Assembly: GCA_002441095.1 (NCBI GenBank) | Contig: DJVG01000058.1 | Location: 1-46,090 of the forward strand | DNA length: 46,090 nt | Reading direction: 5' to 3' | Origin: Elusimicrobia bacterium UBA6262 | GTDB taxonomy: Bacteria; CAYTYR01; UBA6262 | Part shown: one piece after another, positions 24,002-32,662 of the stretch | Position numbering within the stretch: position 1 is the first letter of the stretch | Layout: each line of letters opens with the position of its first letter | Program-made: the position numbers and the translations under genes | The notes under the pieces: generated by a model | Told to the model about the DNA's origin: nothing | The model's input: the letters and a program-made list of their open reading frames with translations, nothing else | The model's database searches: none

Positions 24002-25558
24002 ATGCAAAATGCTTGGAACTTTGTAGCGATCGCCCTCCTAGTAGGATTATTCGTCGGGTTTCTGATCAGAGTAATATATGCTAAGTCTAAAGTCAATACG
24101 GCAGAAAATGAAGCGAAGAAGATCATTGCCGATGCGAAAAGACTGGCGGAGGCCGAGAAAAAAGAAGGCCTGTTGCAGATTAAAGATGAAATGTATCGTG
24201 CCCGGACCGAGTTTGAACGCGAAACTCACGAACGGCGGCAGGAACTGCAGCGCTTGGAACGACGTTTAATCCAAAAAGAGGAAAATCTAGACCATAAACT
24301 TGAACTGATCGACAAAAGGGAAAGAGAAAGCCTGAACCGGGAACGGCAGGTACAGGTTAAAGAAAAATCATTGCAGGATGAAGAAGCAAAATTAGCGCGC
24401 CTGGCCCAGGAACAGAAGCAGGTGTTGGAGCGGATCTCGGGCTTAAGCGCCGATGCCGCCAAAAAGCTGCTGATCGACAGTATGCAGGAAGAAGCTAAAA
24501 GAGACGCGGCGATCTTGATGCGCAATATTGAAGAAGAAGCCAAGGAAACCGCCTCCAAAAAATCACGGGAAGTTTTAGCCCAGGCTATCCAGCGTTATGC
24601 GCCGGAGTTTACTATTGAAACCACTATCGCTACCGTGGCTCTGCCTAATGACGAAATGAAAGGCCGGGTGATTGGGCGCGAGGGCCGTAATATCCGCGCC
24701 TTTGAAGCAGCTACTGGTGTGGACCTGATCATTGATGATACACCTGAAGCTATTACGCTTTCTTCGTTTGACGGGGTAAGGAGAGAGATCAGCCGCATCG
24801 CTTTGCAGAAACTGATCTCTGATGGAAGGATCCATCCGGCGCGGATAGAAGAAGAAGTCAACAAAGCCAAGCAGGAAATGGATCAGACCATAAAAGAGAC
24901 CGGAGAAGAAGCTTGCTTTGAGCTGGGTATCGCCAATGCCCATCCGGAAATGATTAAACTGCTGGGCCGGCTGAAGTTCCGTACCAGTTACGGGCAAAAT
25001 GTACTGCAACATTCCAAGGAAGTAGCTTATATCGCTGGGATTATGGCCGCTGAACTGGGCGTAGATGTGACCCAGGCTAAACGTGCCGGACTGTTCCATG
25101 ATATCGGTAAATCCATTGATCATGAAGTAGAAGGTACCCACGCCCAGATCGGAGTGGATCTGGCCCGCAAGTATGGGGAATCGGCTAAAGTCCTGGATGC
25201 TATTTTATCACATCACGGTGACAGCCAGGCAGCCAGCGTAGAGGCAGTGCTAGTCGCTGCTGCTGATGCCGTCAGCGCTTCGCGTCCCGGAGCCAGGCGG
25301 GAAACCCTGGAGAATTATATTAAACGGCTGGAAAAGCTGGAAACACTGGCCGAGTCATTCAAAGGCGTGGAAAAATGCTATGCGATCCAGGCTGGCCGTG
25401 AAGTACGGGTCATGGTAGATGCGGAGAATATTGATGATGTGCAGGCTGCGCAATTGGCCCGGGATATAGTCAAGAAGATCGAGAAAGAACTGGAATATCC
25501 TGGCCAGATCAAAGTCACTTTGATCAGGGAAATGCGTGTCGTCGAAACAGCGAAGTAA
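24002..25558 (+). CDS. rny: Ribonuclease Y
   Basis: A 518-residue endoribonuclease that starts decay of many mRNAs. It has an N-terminal membrane anchor (residues 6-24), a long coiled coil (about 30-180), a KH domain (GRVIGREGRNIRAFEAATGVDLIIDDTPE, about 218-250) and an HD domain with HSKEVAYIAG and the catalytic AGLFHDIGKSIDHE pair. The C-terminal region is normal. GGGAGG precedes the ATG. ymdB follows, a conserved pairing. rny suggests an RNase Y-based mRNA decay route; whether RNase E exists elsewhere is unknown. Confidence 0.97.
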   Translation: MQNAWNFVAIALLVGLFVGFLIRVIYAKSKVNTAENEAKKIIADAKRLAEAEKKEGLLQIKDEMYRARTEFERETHERRQELQRLERRLIQKEENLDHKLELIDKRERESLNRERQVQVKEKSLQDEEAKLARLAQEQKQVLERISGLSADAAKKLLIDSMQEEAKRDAAILMRNIEEEAKETASKKSREVLAQAIQRYAPEFTIETTIATVALPNDEMKGRVIGREGRNIRAFEAATGVDLIIDDTPEAITLSSFDGVRREISRIALQKLISDGRIHPARIEEEVNKAKQEMDQTIKETGEEACFELGIANAHPEMIKLLGRLKFRTSYGQNVLQHSKEVAYIAGIMAAELGVDVTQAKRAGLFHDIGKSIDHEVEGTHAQIGVDLARKYGESAKVLDAILSHHGDSQAASVEAVLVAAADAVSASRPGARRETLENYIKRLEKLETLAESFKGVEKCYAIQAGREVRVMVDAENIDDVQAAQLARDIVKKIEKELEYPGQIKVTLIREMRVVETAK

Positions 25559-25561
25559 AAC

Positions 25562-25637
25562 TAGCGTGAAGCGTAGAGCGTATAGGAAGAGCGAAAGAAT
25601 TAATTACTATACGCTACCCGCTAAACGCTATCCGCTA
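25562..25637 (+). repeat. Iterated-word hairpin, AGCGTATAGCG family
   Basis: The rny-ymdB gap. The 5' arm (25562-25586) is TAGCGTGAAGCGTAGAGCG plus TATAGG. The 3' arm (25607-25637) is CTATACGCTACCCGCTAAACG and so on. It ends just before the GGGG site of ymdB. Confidence 0.82.
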
Positions 25638-25651
25638 CATTGGGGTTTTGC

Positions 25652-26428
25652 GTGAAGATACTTTTTATTGCTGACATAATGGGTCAGGCCGGCCGTGAGG
25701 CTGTGGCCAGGATACTGCCGGAGTTAAGAACTAAAGAGCAGCTAGACCTGGTCATAGCCAATGGGGAGAATGCTGCCCATGGCATGGGTCTTACGCCTAA
25801 TATTGCCCGGGATCTTTTTCACCTGGGTGTTGATGTCCTCACTATGGGGAACCATACCTGGGATAAAAAAGAGATATTGGATATCATTGATGACGAGCCA
25901 ATTGTCCGCCCGGCGAATTATGCTCCCGGAGTCCCTGGCCGGGGAGCGATACTGGCCACGACAGCAGCTGGCATAAAAGTAGGTATATTGAATTTGATCG
26001 GCCGGGTTTTTATGCCGCCTAATGATTGCCCATTCCGGTCTGCTGATAAAGTGATCGAAGAGCTAAAAAAGGAAACGCCGCTGATCATCGTGGATATGCA
26101 TGCTGAAGCCACCAGTGAGAAAGTGGCCATGGGTTGGTACCTGGACGGTAAAGTGAGCGCAGTGATCGGTACGCATACCCATGTACAGACTGCTGATGAT
26201 AAGATCCTGCCTGAAGGGACTGCCTATCTTACTGATGTAGGCATGACCGGGCCATTCGACTCAGTGATCGGCATCAAGAAAGAGATTATTCTCCAGCGGT
26301 TCTTAATGCAGATGCCGATACGCTTCGAGGTCAGTGAAAAGGATGTCTGGTTCAACGGCGTGCTGATAGAAATTGACGAACAATCAGGCAAAGCTTTGTC
26401 GATACAAAGACTGCAAATTAAAATATAA
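25652..26428 (+). CDS. ymdB: YmdB family metallophosphoesterase (2',3'-cyclic-nucleotide phosphodiesterase)
   Basis: A 258-residue calcineurin-like phosphoesterase. Metal ligands come from FIADIMGQAGR, NGENAAHGMG, GNHTWDKKEI and the GTHTHVQTADDKILPEGTAYLTDVGMTGP block. Bacillus YmdB is a cyclic-nucleotide phosphodiesterase acting with RNase Y in biofilm and motility decisions. The start is GTG 25652, with GGGG six bases upstream, giving the standard VKILFIADI N-terminus. It follows rny. Confidence 0.92.
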   Translation: MKILFIADIMGQAGREAVARILPELRTKEQLDLVIANGENAAHGMGLTPNIARDLFHLGVDVLTMGNHTWDKKEILDIIDDEPIVRPANYAPGVPGRGAILATTAAGIKVGILNLIGRVFMPPNDCPFRSADKVIEELKKETPLIIVDMHAEATSEKVAMGWYLDGKVSAVIGTHTHVQTADDKILPEGTAYLTDVGMTGPFDSVIGIKKEIILQRFLMQMPIRFEVSEKDVWFNGVLIEIDEQSGKALSIQRLQIKI

Positions 26429-26430
26429 TA

Positions 26431-26541
26431 AATGACAAATGACAAAATCCAAATGACAAATGAATCACCAATGACCAATAGAATTGAGATTTGGGATTTA
26501 AAAGATTGATTTGACATTTGTTATTTGAAATTTGGATTTTT
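26431..26541 (+). repeat. Iterated-word hairpin, AATGACAAAT family
   Basis: The ymdB-folD gap. The 5' arm (26431-26480) repeats AATGACAAAT three times, with CAAAATCCAAAT and CAATGACCAAT. The 3' arm (26488-26541) repeats GATTTGGGATTT, GACATTTG, TTATTTGAAATTTGGATTTT. It ends at the GGGGTG site of folD. Confidence 0.8.
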
Positions 26542-26555
26542 TTGTGGGGTGTAAA

Positions 26556-27410
26556 ATGACGGCAAATATCATTGACGGGAAAGCCATAGCCAGTGCCATG
26601 CGGGCAGAAATCGCCCAGAATGTCAGAAATATGGTAGAAAAAGGCATCTCGCCGCCAGGACTGGCAGTCATTTTGGTAGGGGATGACCCGGCCAGCCAGA
26701 TCTATGTCCGCAATAAAAAAAATGACTGCATTAAAGTGGGTTTTTATACCGAAGAACACTTATTGCCGGCGGTGACCACGGAAGAGGATCTTATAAAACT
26801 TATTCTGAAATTAAATCAGGATCCGAAGATCCATGGCATCCTGCTGCAATTGCCTTTACCTAAGGGGATGAACGAAAAAGCAATGCTTGAGCTGATCGCT
26901 CCGGAGAAGGATGTTGATTGTTTCCATCCCATGAATGTCGGCAATCTTTTTCTCGGGATACCGCGTTTCCTGCCGTGCACTCCTGCGGGTATTATGGAAA
27001 TGCTGAAATATGAGAAAATTAACCTGCAAGGCAAAAGGGCGGTAGTAGTCGGCCGCTCCAATATTGTCGGCAAGCCCATGGCCCTGCTATTAATGAATGA
27101 ACATGCCACAGTGACCATTTGCCACTCCCGTACCGTTGATCTCCCCAAGATTACCCGTGAGGCAGATATCGTAGTGGTAGCTATCGGCAAAGCCAAATTC
27201 CTGACTGAAGACATGGTCTCCAAAGGGCAGATCATTATTGATGTCGGCCAGAACAGGGTTGGCGAAAAACTGGTCGGGGATGTTGATTTTGACAAGGTGG
27301 CTCAGGTAGTGGCGTTGATCACGCCGGTGCCGGGCGGAGTGGGGCCGATGACCAGGGCGATGCTGTTGAAAAATACCATGCTGGCGGAAAGAGCAACCAG
27401 AAAAGGCTAA
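26556..27410 (+). CDS. folD: Bifunctional methylenetetrahydrofolate dehydrogenase / cyclohydrolase
   Basis: A 284-residue FolD interconverting 5,10-methylene-, methenyl- and 10-formyl-THF. Catalytic Lys and Tyr lie in YVRNKKNDCIKVG. Signature 1 is the QLPLPKG region with EKDVDCFHPMNVG. The Rossmann block is VVGRSNIVGKPMALLLMNEHATVTICHSRT, and PVPGGVGPMTRAML closes the active site. Start is ATG 26556 after GGGGTG; a longer frame from 26532 covers the hairpin end and is rejected. Confidence 0.96.
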   Translation: MTANIIDGKAIASAMRAEIAQNVRNMVEKGISPPGLAVILVGDDPASQIYVRNKKNDCIKVGFYTEEHLLPAVTTEEDLIKLILKLNQDPKIHGILLQLPLPKGMNEKAMLELIAPEKDVDCFHPMNVGNLFLGIPRFLPCTPAGIMEMLKYEKINLQGKRAVVVGRSNIVGKPMALLLMNEHATVTICHSRTVDLPKITREADIVVVAIGKAKFLTEDMVSKGQIIIDVGQNRVGEKLVGDVDFDKVAQVVALITPVPGGVGPMTRAMLLKNTMLAERATRKG

Positions 27411-27831
27411 GTTGTCCCGCGTATCAGTGAACTGGTTATTTTTATTTCCGCCAAAGAGACTGGCGGACTCCCTCTGGTCGCGCTTGCCAAAGGTCTTAAA
27501 ACTCAATAATTGCTTCAGCCGCAGGCTGATCCGCCGATCTTTTTGGAGGATTGGCTAAAATCGACAAGCTCGCTCAAAATAATGATCAGTTCCCTGATCT
27601 GTACGTTTATCGTTATTATAAGATAACTGGGGGTGGCGAGGGTTTGATTTTTGCCAGGGTTATTGATGCTTTTGCGAGCACGGTGTCCCGATGTAGTGTA
27701 TCGGGACGAGCAAAAGCTGAACTAAAGTGCAGCGCAACCGCTGGGTGGAGCAAACGTCCCTGTAAAATCAACCCGAGACAGGACCCCGGTAAGCCTATGC
27801 AAAAGTAATTTAATACACGGTTAGGACTATT
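27411..27831 (+). other. Long intergenic region folD-xseA
   Basis: These 421 bases hold no convincing gene. The left part has a CCGCCA/TGGCGG hairpin (27448-27466) and a GCCGCAGGC segment near 27520. The right part is the structured element at 27640-27774. An 85-codon frame from a TTG at 27551 runs through the stems and resembles no protein I know. Confidence 0.6.
27640..27774 (+). other. Structured element of unknown class
   Basis: GGGTTTGATTTTTGCCAGGG (27640-27659) pairs with CCCTGTAAAATCAACCC (27758-27774) as a closing stem. Inside, GCTTTTGC (27668-27675) pairs with GCAAAAGC (27710-27717) around GTCCCGAT (27685-27692) and ATCGGGAC (27700-27707). CAGCG-CAAC-CGCTG (27730-27743) forms a third stem. 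The layout is a multi-branched fold of about 135 bases. It could be a MITE, a small RNA or a leader of xseA. No flanking duplication was recognised. Confidence 0.55.
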
Positions 27832-29100
27832 ATGCAGCAGGAAAGATATGTTTTTAAAGTAAGCGAGTTGAATAATCTGCTGAAAGAGCGGCTGGAGGCA
27901 GAATTTCCCGATATTTGGCTGGAGGGGGAGATCTCCAATTACCGGCCGAATGCCAGCGGGCATCTTTACTTTACTTTGAAGGACGAGAGCGGGCAGATCG
28001 GCGCCGTGATGTTCCGATTTTCCGCGGTGAATTTAAAATTCAAAATTGAAGATGGCCTGAAAGTGATCGTCCGCGGCAAAGTCAGCATCTATGTCCAGGG
28101 TGGGAAGTACCAGGTAATCATCGCGCAAATGGAGCCGGCAGGATTAGGCGCCTTAGCCCTGGCTTTTGAACAATTAAAGGAAAAATTAAAACAAGAAGGG
28201 CTCTTTGACCCTGCCCATAAGAAACCGATACCAGTATTGCCGCAAAAAATTGGTATTGTTACTTCGCTGACCGGCGCGGCTATCCGCGATATGCTTAAGA
28301 TACTAACTGACCGCTATAGTAACCTGGAAATATTGATCTACCCGGTGCAAGTCCAGGGAGACGATGCCAAGAACCAGATTGCCCAGGCAATTAATGACTT
28401 AAACCAATTTTATCCTGATTTAGATGCTATGATCGTGGGCCGGGGCGGCGGCAGTATCGAAGATCTCTGGGCATTTAATGAAGAAATAGTGGCTAGGGCT
28501 ATCTATGCTTCTAATATCCCGGTCATTAGCGCAGTGGGACATGAATATGATGTGACTATCGCTGATTTCGTGGCTGACCTGCGGGCGGCTACTCCGAGTA
28601 ATGCCGCGGAACTGGTAGTAAAGGAAAAGAAAACCCTGGTAGAGCGGGTGCAACACGCCCAGGACCAGTTGGTGACATATTTTACGCACGTCGTGGATAA
28701 TTATAAGCTTAGGGTAGAACATGCCATTACTTCGCCGGTATTGACCCGGCCGCTGGAACGCCTGGAAGAACTGCAGCAGCATGTAGATGAGCTGCTGGAG
28801 AGGATTGCCCAGAAATCCGGTCATCTGTTTGAAGTGTACCGGAATAAGTTCAAAGAAATGGAAAATATGCTGCTGGTGCGTTTTGAGCATTACTTTGACC
28901 GGAAAAAAGAAAAGATGTCGTATTTAGCAGGGCAGTTAAATGCGTTCAGCCCGCTGGGAGTGCTGGAGCGCGGATATTCGATCGTGTATGCGCCGTCGGG
29001 GAAGATCATTAATTCAACGAAGGAAATTAAGGTTAAAGACGATATAAAGATCAAGCTTTTCAAGGGTGAGATTACGGGGACAGTGAAAGAAGTCAATTAA
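27832..29100 (+). CDS. xseA: Exodeoxyribonuclease VII large subunit
   Basis: A 422-residue XseA. The N-terminal OB fold (DIWLEGEISNYRPNASGHLYFTLKDESGQIGAVMF) binds single-stranded DNA. The catalytic domain has KIGIVTSLTGAAIRDMLKIL, GRGGGSIEDLWAFNEE and VISAVGHEYDVTIADFVADLRAATPSNAAEL. A long coiled coil and ALxPLGVLERGYSIV-like tail follow. It forms ExoVII with XseB, which sits downstream. Confidence 0.96.
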   Translation: MQQERYVFKVSELNNLLKERLEAEFPDIWLEGEISNYRPNASGHLYFTLKDESGQIGAVMFRFSAVNLKFKIEDGLKVIVRGKVSIYVQGGKYQVIIAQMEPAGLGALALAFEQLKEKLKQEGLFDPAHKKPIPVLPQKIGIVTSLTGAAIRDMLKILTDRYSNLEILIYPVQVQGDDAKNQIAQAINDLNQFYPDLDAMIVGRGGGSIEDLWAFNEEIVARAIYASNIPVISAVGHEYDVTIADFVADLRAATPSNAAELVVKEKKTLVERVQHAQDQLVTYFTHVVDNYKLRVEHAITSPVLTRPLERLEELQQHVDELLERIAQKSGHLFEVYRNKFKEMENMLLVRFEHYFDRKKEKMSYLAGQLNAFSPLGVLERGYSIVYAPSGKIINSTKEIKVKDDIKIKLFKGEITGTVKEVN

Positions 29101-29216
29101 AGGATATCAGGTAATCCGGAGACCAGGAAGTGGAAATCAGGACATCAGGATAGCAGTAAGTTCCTGATTCCCTGGTAACCTGATAACCACTACCTGATAC
29201 CCTGATATTCTGATAT
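29101..29216 (+). repeat. Iterated-word hairpin, ATCAGGATATCAGG family
   Basis: The xseA-xseB gap. The 5' arm (29101-29151) repeats GATATCAGG, ACCAGGAAG, AATCAGGACATCAGGAT. The 3' arm (29161-29216) repeats TTCCTGATTCCCTGG, ACCTGATA and CCCTGATATTCTGATAT. A larger copy of this family is at 36042-36179. Confidence 0.83.
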
Positions 29217-29288
29217 ACGTATTTAAGTTGAACAGGGAAACTAAAACTGTTTCTCGTATTGACTGGCACACTAGTGACGGAGGATTCG

Positions 29289-29567
29289 ATGGCAAAACCT
29301 AAAGAAGAAGGTAACGAGAAGATCAGGTTTGAAGACGCGCTGGAGCGGCTGGAGAAGATCGTTTCCCAGCTGGAAGAGGGGGAGCTGGCGTTAGATGAGA
29401 GCCTGAAGATATTTGAAGAAGGGATCAAACTGTCCCGGCTATGCTCGGGCAAACTGGAAGAAGCGGAAAAGAAAATTGAAGTTTTAATGAAAAATAAGGA
29501 AGGCCAGCTGGAAAAGAAGCCCTTAAAAAAGAAAGAAGAAGATGAAGATGGTAACGAGTTGTTCTAA
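29289..29567 (+). CDS. xseB: Exodeoxyribonuclease VII small subunit
   Basis: A 92-residue XseB with the family core IRFEDALERLEKIVSQLEEGELALDESLKIFEEGIKLSRLCSGKLEEAEKKIEVL, a two-helix coiled coil that binds the XseA tail. The C-terminus is a charged Lys/Glu tail. ATG 29289 has GGAGG five bases upstream. The frame could be extended to a TTG at 29259, but without support. It overlaps ispA by 26 bases. Confidence 0.94.
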   Translation: MAKPKEEGNEKIRFEDALERLEKIVSQLEEGELALDESLKIFEEGIKLSRLCSGKLEEAEKKIEVLMKNKEGQLEKKPLKKKEEDEDGNELF

Positions 29568-30489
29568 ACAGAGTCCTGAGCCAGGCCGAAGGATTAACCT
29601 GAAAAAATACCTGCATGAAAAAGCGTTAATTGTTAACGCTGAGCTTAATAAATATTTAAAAGAGCAATATCCGCCGTTGATGTACCAGGCGATGCGCTAT
29701 AGCATTTTTGCCGGCGGCAAACGCCTAAGACCTTTCCTGGTACTGCAGGGCGCCGGTATTTGCGGCATGGCAGAAAAGAAAGTAATACCGACAGCCTGCG
29801 CTTTGGAATATATTCATACGTATTCCCTGATCCATGATGACCTGCCGGCCATGGATAATGACGATTACCGCCGGGGAATGCTGACCAGTCATAAAAAATT
29901 TGGTGAGGATGTAGCTATCCTGGCTGGCGATGCGCTGCTGACAGAAGCATTTGGCTTGATTGCAGCCAACGCGGTGGTCAAAGGAATTTCTAAAGAGAAT
30001 GTGCTCAAGGTGATTACCCTGGTTTCTGCCCAGGCCGGTGTACAAGGCATGATCGGCGGGCAATTAGTTGATACACACCAGAGTTCTGATACTAAGGAAA
30101 CAGTAGAAGCAAAAAAGCAGGCCCTGCTGTATATCCATGAGCATAAGACTGTAGCTTTGATCAAAGCGAGCCTCTTGTCCGGCGCGATATTAGCCGGGGC
30201 TTCTACGAGGCAGCTTAAAGCCCTGTCCAGGTATGCGGAAAAGATCGGTTTGGCTTTCCAGATCATGGATGATGTCCTGGATGTCATCGGTGATAAGGAA
30301 AAATTAGGCAAAAAAGGCAGTGACCTGCAGAATAAGAAACTGACCTATGTGTCACTTTATGGACTGGAATGGTCAAAAAGAGAAGCAGCAAGATTGGTCA
30401 ATGAAGCAAAGAAAGCATTGACTGTTTTTGGCCGGAAAAAATATATGCTTGAGGCACTGGCTGATTATATCATTGAGAGAGAGTACTAG
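29542..30489 (+). CDS. ispA: Polyprenyl synthetase, farnesyl/geranylgeranyl diphosphate synthase type
   Basis: A 315-residue trans-prenyltransferase condensing IPP with allylic diphosphates. The first Asp-rich motif is HDDLPAMDNDDYRRG and the second is DDVLDVIGD; GGKRLRPFL binds IPP. The small residues before the first motif suggest a C15-C20 product, not established. The start is uncertain: ATG 29542 or 29548 lie in the xseB tail. The 18 residues before NLKKYL are extra compared with typical IspA and include a mini-repeat (29572-29595). It feeds from dxs, the next gene. Confidence 0.94.
   Translation: MKMVTSCSKQSPEPGRRINLKKYLHEKALIVNAELNKYLKEQYPPLMYQAMRYSIFAGGKRLRPFLVLQGAGICGMAEKKVIPTACALEYIHTYSLIHDDLPAMDNDDYRRGMLTSHKKFGEDVAILAGDALLTEAFGLIAANAVVKGISKENVLKVITLVSAQAGVQGMIGGQLVDTHQSSDTKETVEAKKQALLYIHEHKTVALIKASLLSGAILAGASTRQLKALSRYAEKIGLAFQIMDDVLDVIGDKEKLGKKGSDLQNKKLTYVSLYGLEWSKREAARLVNEAKKALTVFGRKKYMLEALADYIIEREY
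29572..29595 (+). repeat. Degenerate palindromic mini-repeat at the start of ispA
   Basis: TCCTGAGCCAGGCCGAAGGA resembles the CCTGAGC...CGAAGG mini-repeat found in leuS at 35521-35539. It lies in frame in the extra N-terminal residues of IspA. Confidence 0.45.
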
Positions 30490-30502
30490 TAATCTGAAAG
30501 CA

Positions 30503-30574
30503 GTTTTGAGTTATAAGTTTTAAGTTTTGAGTTAAGGTGAGGGACTTATTACCATAATTCAAAACTCAAAATTA
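30503..30574 (+). repeat. Iterated-word hairpin, AAGTTTTGAGTT family
   Basis: The ispA-dxs gap. The 5' arm (30503-30538) is GTTTTGAGTTATAAG, TTTTAAG, TTTTGAGTTAAGG. The 3' arm (30556-30574) is AATTCAAAACTCAAAATTA. It is nearly identical in design to 18141-18230 and stops at the TTTTGGAG site of dxs. Confidence 0.82.
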
Positions 30575-30595
30575 GATTTTGGAGTGAATTAACTA

Positions 30596-32464
30596 ATGGG
30601 CATACTGGATAAGATCGATAAGCCGGCAGACTTAAAAATGATCAAAAAAGAATTACTGCCGCAATTAGCAGAGGAGATCAGGACCAGGATAATTGAGACT
30701 GTTTCCCATACCGGGGGCCATTTAGCCTCCAGCCTGGGGGCAGTAGAGTTGACCATTGCTTTGCATTATTCTTTTAATACGCCGCAGGATAAAATAGTCT
30801 GGGATGTAGGCCATCAAGCCTATGCCCATAAACTATTAACTGGCCGGCGCGATAAATTCCAGACTTTGCGCCAATATGGCGGGATCAGCGGTTTTCCCAA
30901 ACCAGAAGAAAGCGAGTATGATACTTTTGTGGTCGGTCATGCGTCTACCGCGATCAGCGCGGCTCTGGGTATGGCGGTAGCCAGGGATTTGCATAAAGAC
31001 AATTACAAAGTGATCGCCGTGGTCGGTGATGGTTCTATGACCGGAGGATTGGCTTTTGAGGCCATGAATAATGCCGGGCACTTAAATAAGGACATGATCG
31101 TCATCCTGAATGATAATGAAATGTTTATTTCGCGTAAGATCGGTGCTTTTGCCGGATATTTGACTAAGATCATCACCGGCGGCCTCTACAAAAAAATGAC
31201 TAAAAAAGCGGAACGATTCCTGACCAGGACATCGGTCATGGGTGTACGCATGACTACTATTGCCAAGAGAGTAAAGGTCTTGCTTTTTCCGGGTATGTTA
31301 TTTGAAGAAATGGGCTTTGCCTATCTCGGGCCTTTTGAAGGACATGATCTTGACCGTTTGACCGAAGTATTTGAAACTGTCAAGGGGATGACCGGACCGG
31401 TCTGTATCCATGTAGTGACCAAGAAGGGGAAAGGTTATAAGCCAGCAGAAAAGGAACCGACTAAATTCCACGGTATCGGCGCATTTAATATTATTACCGG
31501 TGAATCAGAAGAAAAAAGCAAAGGCACCTCTTATACCGAGGTTTTTGGCAAGACGATCGTGCGCCTGGCCCGGGAAAATGATAAGATCATTGGTGTCACT
31601 GCAGCCATGAGTGATGGTACGGGATTAAGCTATTTTGCGGCAGAATTCCCTGAACGCTTTTTTGACGTGGGGATCGCTGAAGGACATGCTGTTGTTTTTG
31701 CCGGGGGTATGGCGGCCAGCGGTTTCAGGCCGGTGGTCTCTATTTATTCAACCTTTATGCAACGCGCGTTTGACCAGGTGATCCATGATATTGCGCTGCA
31801 GAATTTGCCGGTGGTGTTTATCCTGGACCGGTCTGGTGTTGTCGGCGAGGATGGCCCGACGCATCACGGCTTATTCGATCTTTCTTTTTTGCGCATTGTG
31901 CCCAATCTTGTGGTCATGTCACCGAAAGATGAGAATGAACTGCAGTATATGATCACTACGGCGATCGCTCATAAGGGGCCTGTGGCCATTCGCTATCCAC
32001 GCGGCAAGGGACTGGGCATCAAGCTGGACAAGGAATTAAAAAAGCTGGAGATCGGCAAAGCTGAAATATTGCAGGAAGGTGAAGATGTGGCGATAGTGGC
32101 GATCGGGACCATGGTCCAGCCAGCTCTGGAAGCAGCAGAAATGTTGCTGAAAGATAATATCTCGGCAACGGTGGTGAACGCCCGTTTTGCCCATCCCCTG
32201 GATGAAAAGCTGATCCTGGCTTTAGCTAAAAAGGTAAAGTGCCTGGTGAGTGTCGAGGAAAATGTAGTGGCCGGCGGATTTGGCAGTGCTGTAAATGAGC
32301 TCTTAACTGAACAGGGTGTGCGAGTGAAGAATATTGGTTTCCCTGATCAATTTATAGAGCATGGCAGTATGCCCATCCTCCGTGATAAGTACGGTTTAAG
32401 CGGCAAAGGGATCTACCATACAACAAAGGAGTTCCTGGATAAGAAGTACAGTAAAGACGAGTAG
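30596..32464 (+). CDS. dxs: 1-deoxy-D-xylulose-5-phosphate synthase
   Basis: A 622-residue thiamin-diphosphate enzyme joining pyruvate and glyceraldehyde 3-phosphate, the entry step of the MEP isoprenoid pathway. Seen are HTGGHLASSLGAVELTIALH, the ThDP motif GDGSMTGGLAFEAMNNAG...NDN, DVGIAEGHAV and the DRSGVVGEDGPTHHG block, then the transketolase C-terminal domain (VAIVAIGTMVQPALEAAE). Length is normal. Next to ispA, it forms an isoprenoid gene pair within xseA-xseB-ispA-dxs-tlyA. Confidence 0.97.
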   Translation: MGILDKIDKPADLKMIKKELLPQLAEEIRTRIIETVSHTGGHLASSLGAVELTIALHYSFNTPQDKIVWDVGHQAYAHKLLTGRRDKFQTLRQYGGISGFPKPEESEYDTFVVGHASTAISAALGMAVARDLHKDNYKVIAVVGDGSMTGGLAFEAMNNAGHLNKDMIVILNDNEMFISRKIGAFAGYLTKIITGGLYKKMTKKAERFLTRTSVMGVRMTTIAKRVKVLLFPGMLFEEMGFAYLGPFEGHDLDRLTEVFETVKGMTGPVCIHVVTKKGKGYKPAEKEPTKFHGIGAFNIITGESEEKSKGTSYTEVFGKTIVRLARENDKIIGVTAAMSDGTGLSYFAAEFPERFFDVGIAEGHAVVFAGGMAASGFRPVVSIYSTFMQRAFDQVIHDIALQNLPVVFILDRSGVVGEDGPTHHGLFDLSFLRIVPNLVVMSPKDENELQYMITTAIAHKGPVAIRYPRGKGLGIKLDKELKKLEIGKAEILQEGEDVAIVAIGTMVQPALEAAEMLLKDNISATVVNARFAHPLDEKLILALAKKVKCLVSVEENVVAGGFGSAVNELLTEQGVRVKNIGFPDQFIEHGSMPILRDKYGLSGKGIYHTTKEFLDKKYSKDE

Positions 32465-32466
32465 AA

Positions 32467-32643
32467 GTAAGAACGAAGAGCAGTTGCCAGTAAATAGCTA
32501 AGAGCAGTGAGCCAGTAAAATCGAAAAGCAGTTGCCAGTCAGTACAAAAACAGTAAAAACTAATATTTATTACTATCATCTGTTTCTTGTTTTTGCTACC
32601 TTTTGTTTTTACTGCTTCTCGCTCTGACTGTTTTTCGTTCTAA
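32467..32643 (+). repeat. Iterated-word hairpin, AGCAGTTGCCAGTAAA family
   Basis: The 198-base dxs-tlyA gap. The 5' arm (32467-32561) repeats GAAGAGCAGTTGCCAGTAAA-type words about five times, ending in AAAACAGTAAAAACTA. The 3' arm (32580-32643) holds TTGTTTTTGCTACC, TTTGTTTTTACTGCTTCTCG, CTCTGACTGTTTTTCGTTC. It is the longest of these gaps. Confidence 0.75.
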
Positions 32644-32662
32644 CTTCATTAAGGATTAAGAA

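Noticed and set aside
24226..24558. 110-codon Ser-rich reverse-strand frame
   Set aside because: It is antisense to the RNase Y coiled coil. Ser-rich reverse frames are the expected shadow of Glu/Arg-rich helices.
27551..27808. 85-codon frame between folD and xseA
   Set aside because: TTG start and a composition dictated by the stems of the structured element. It resembles no protein I know.
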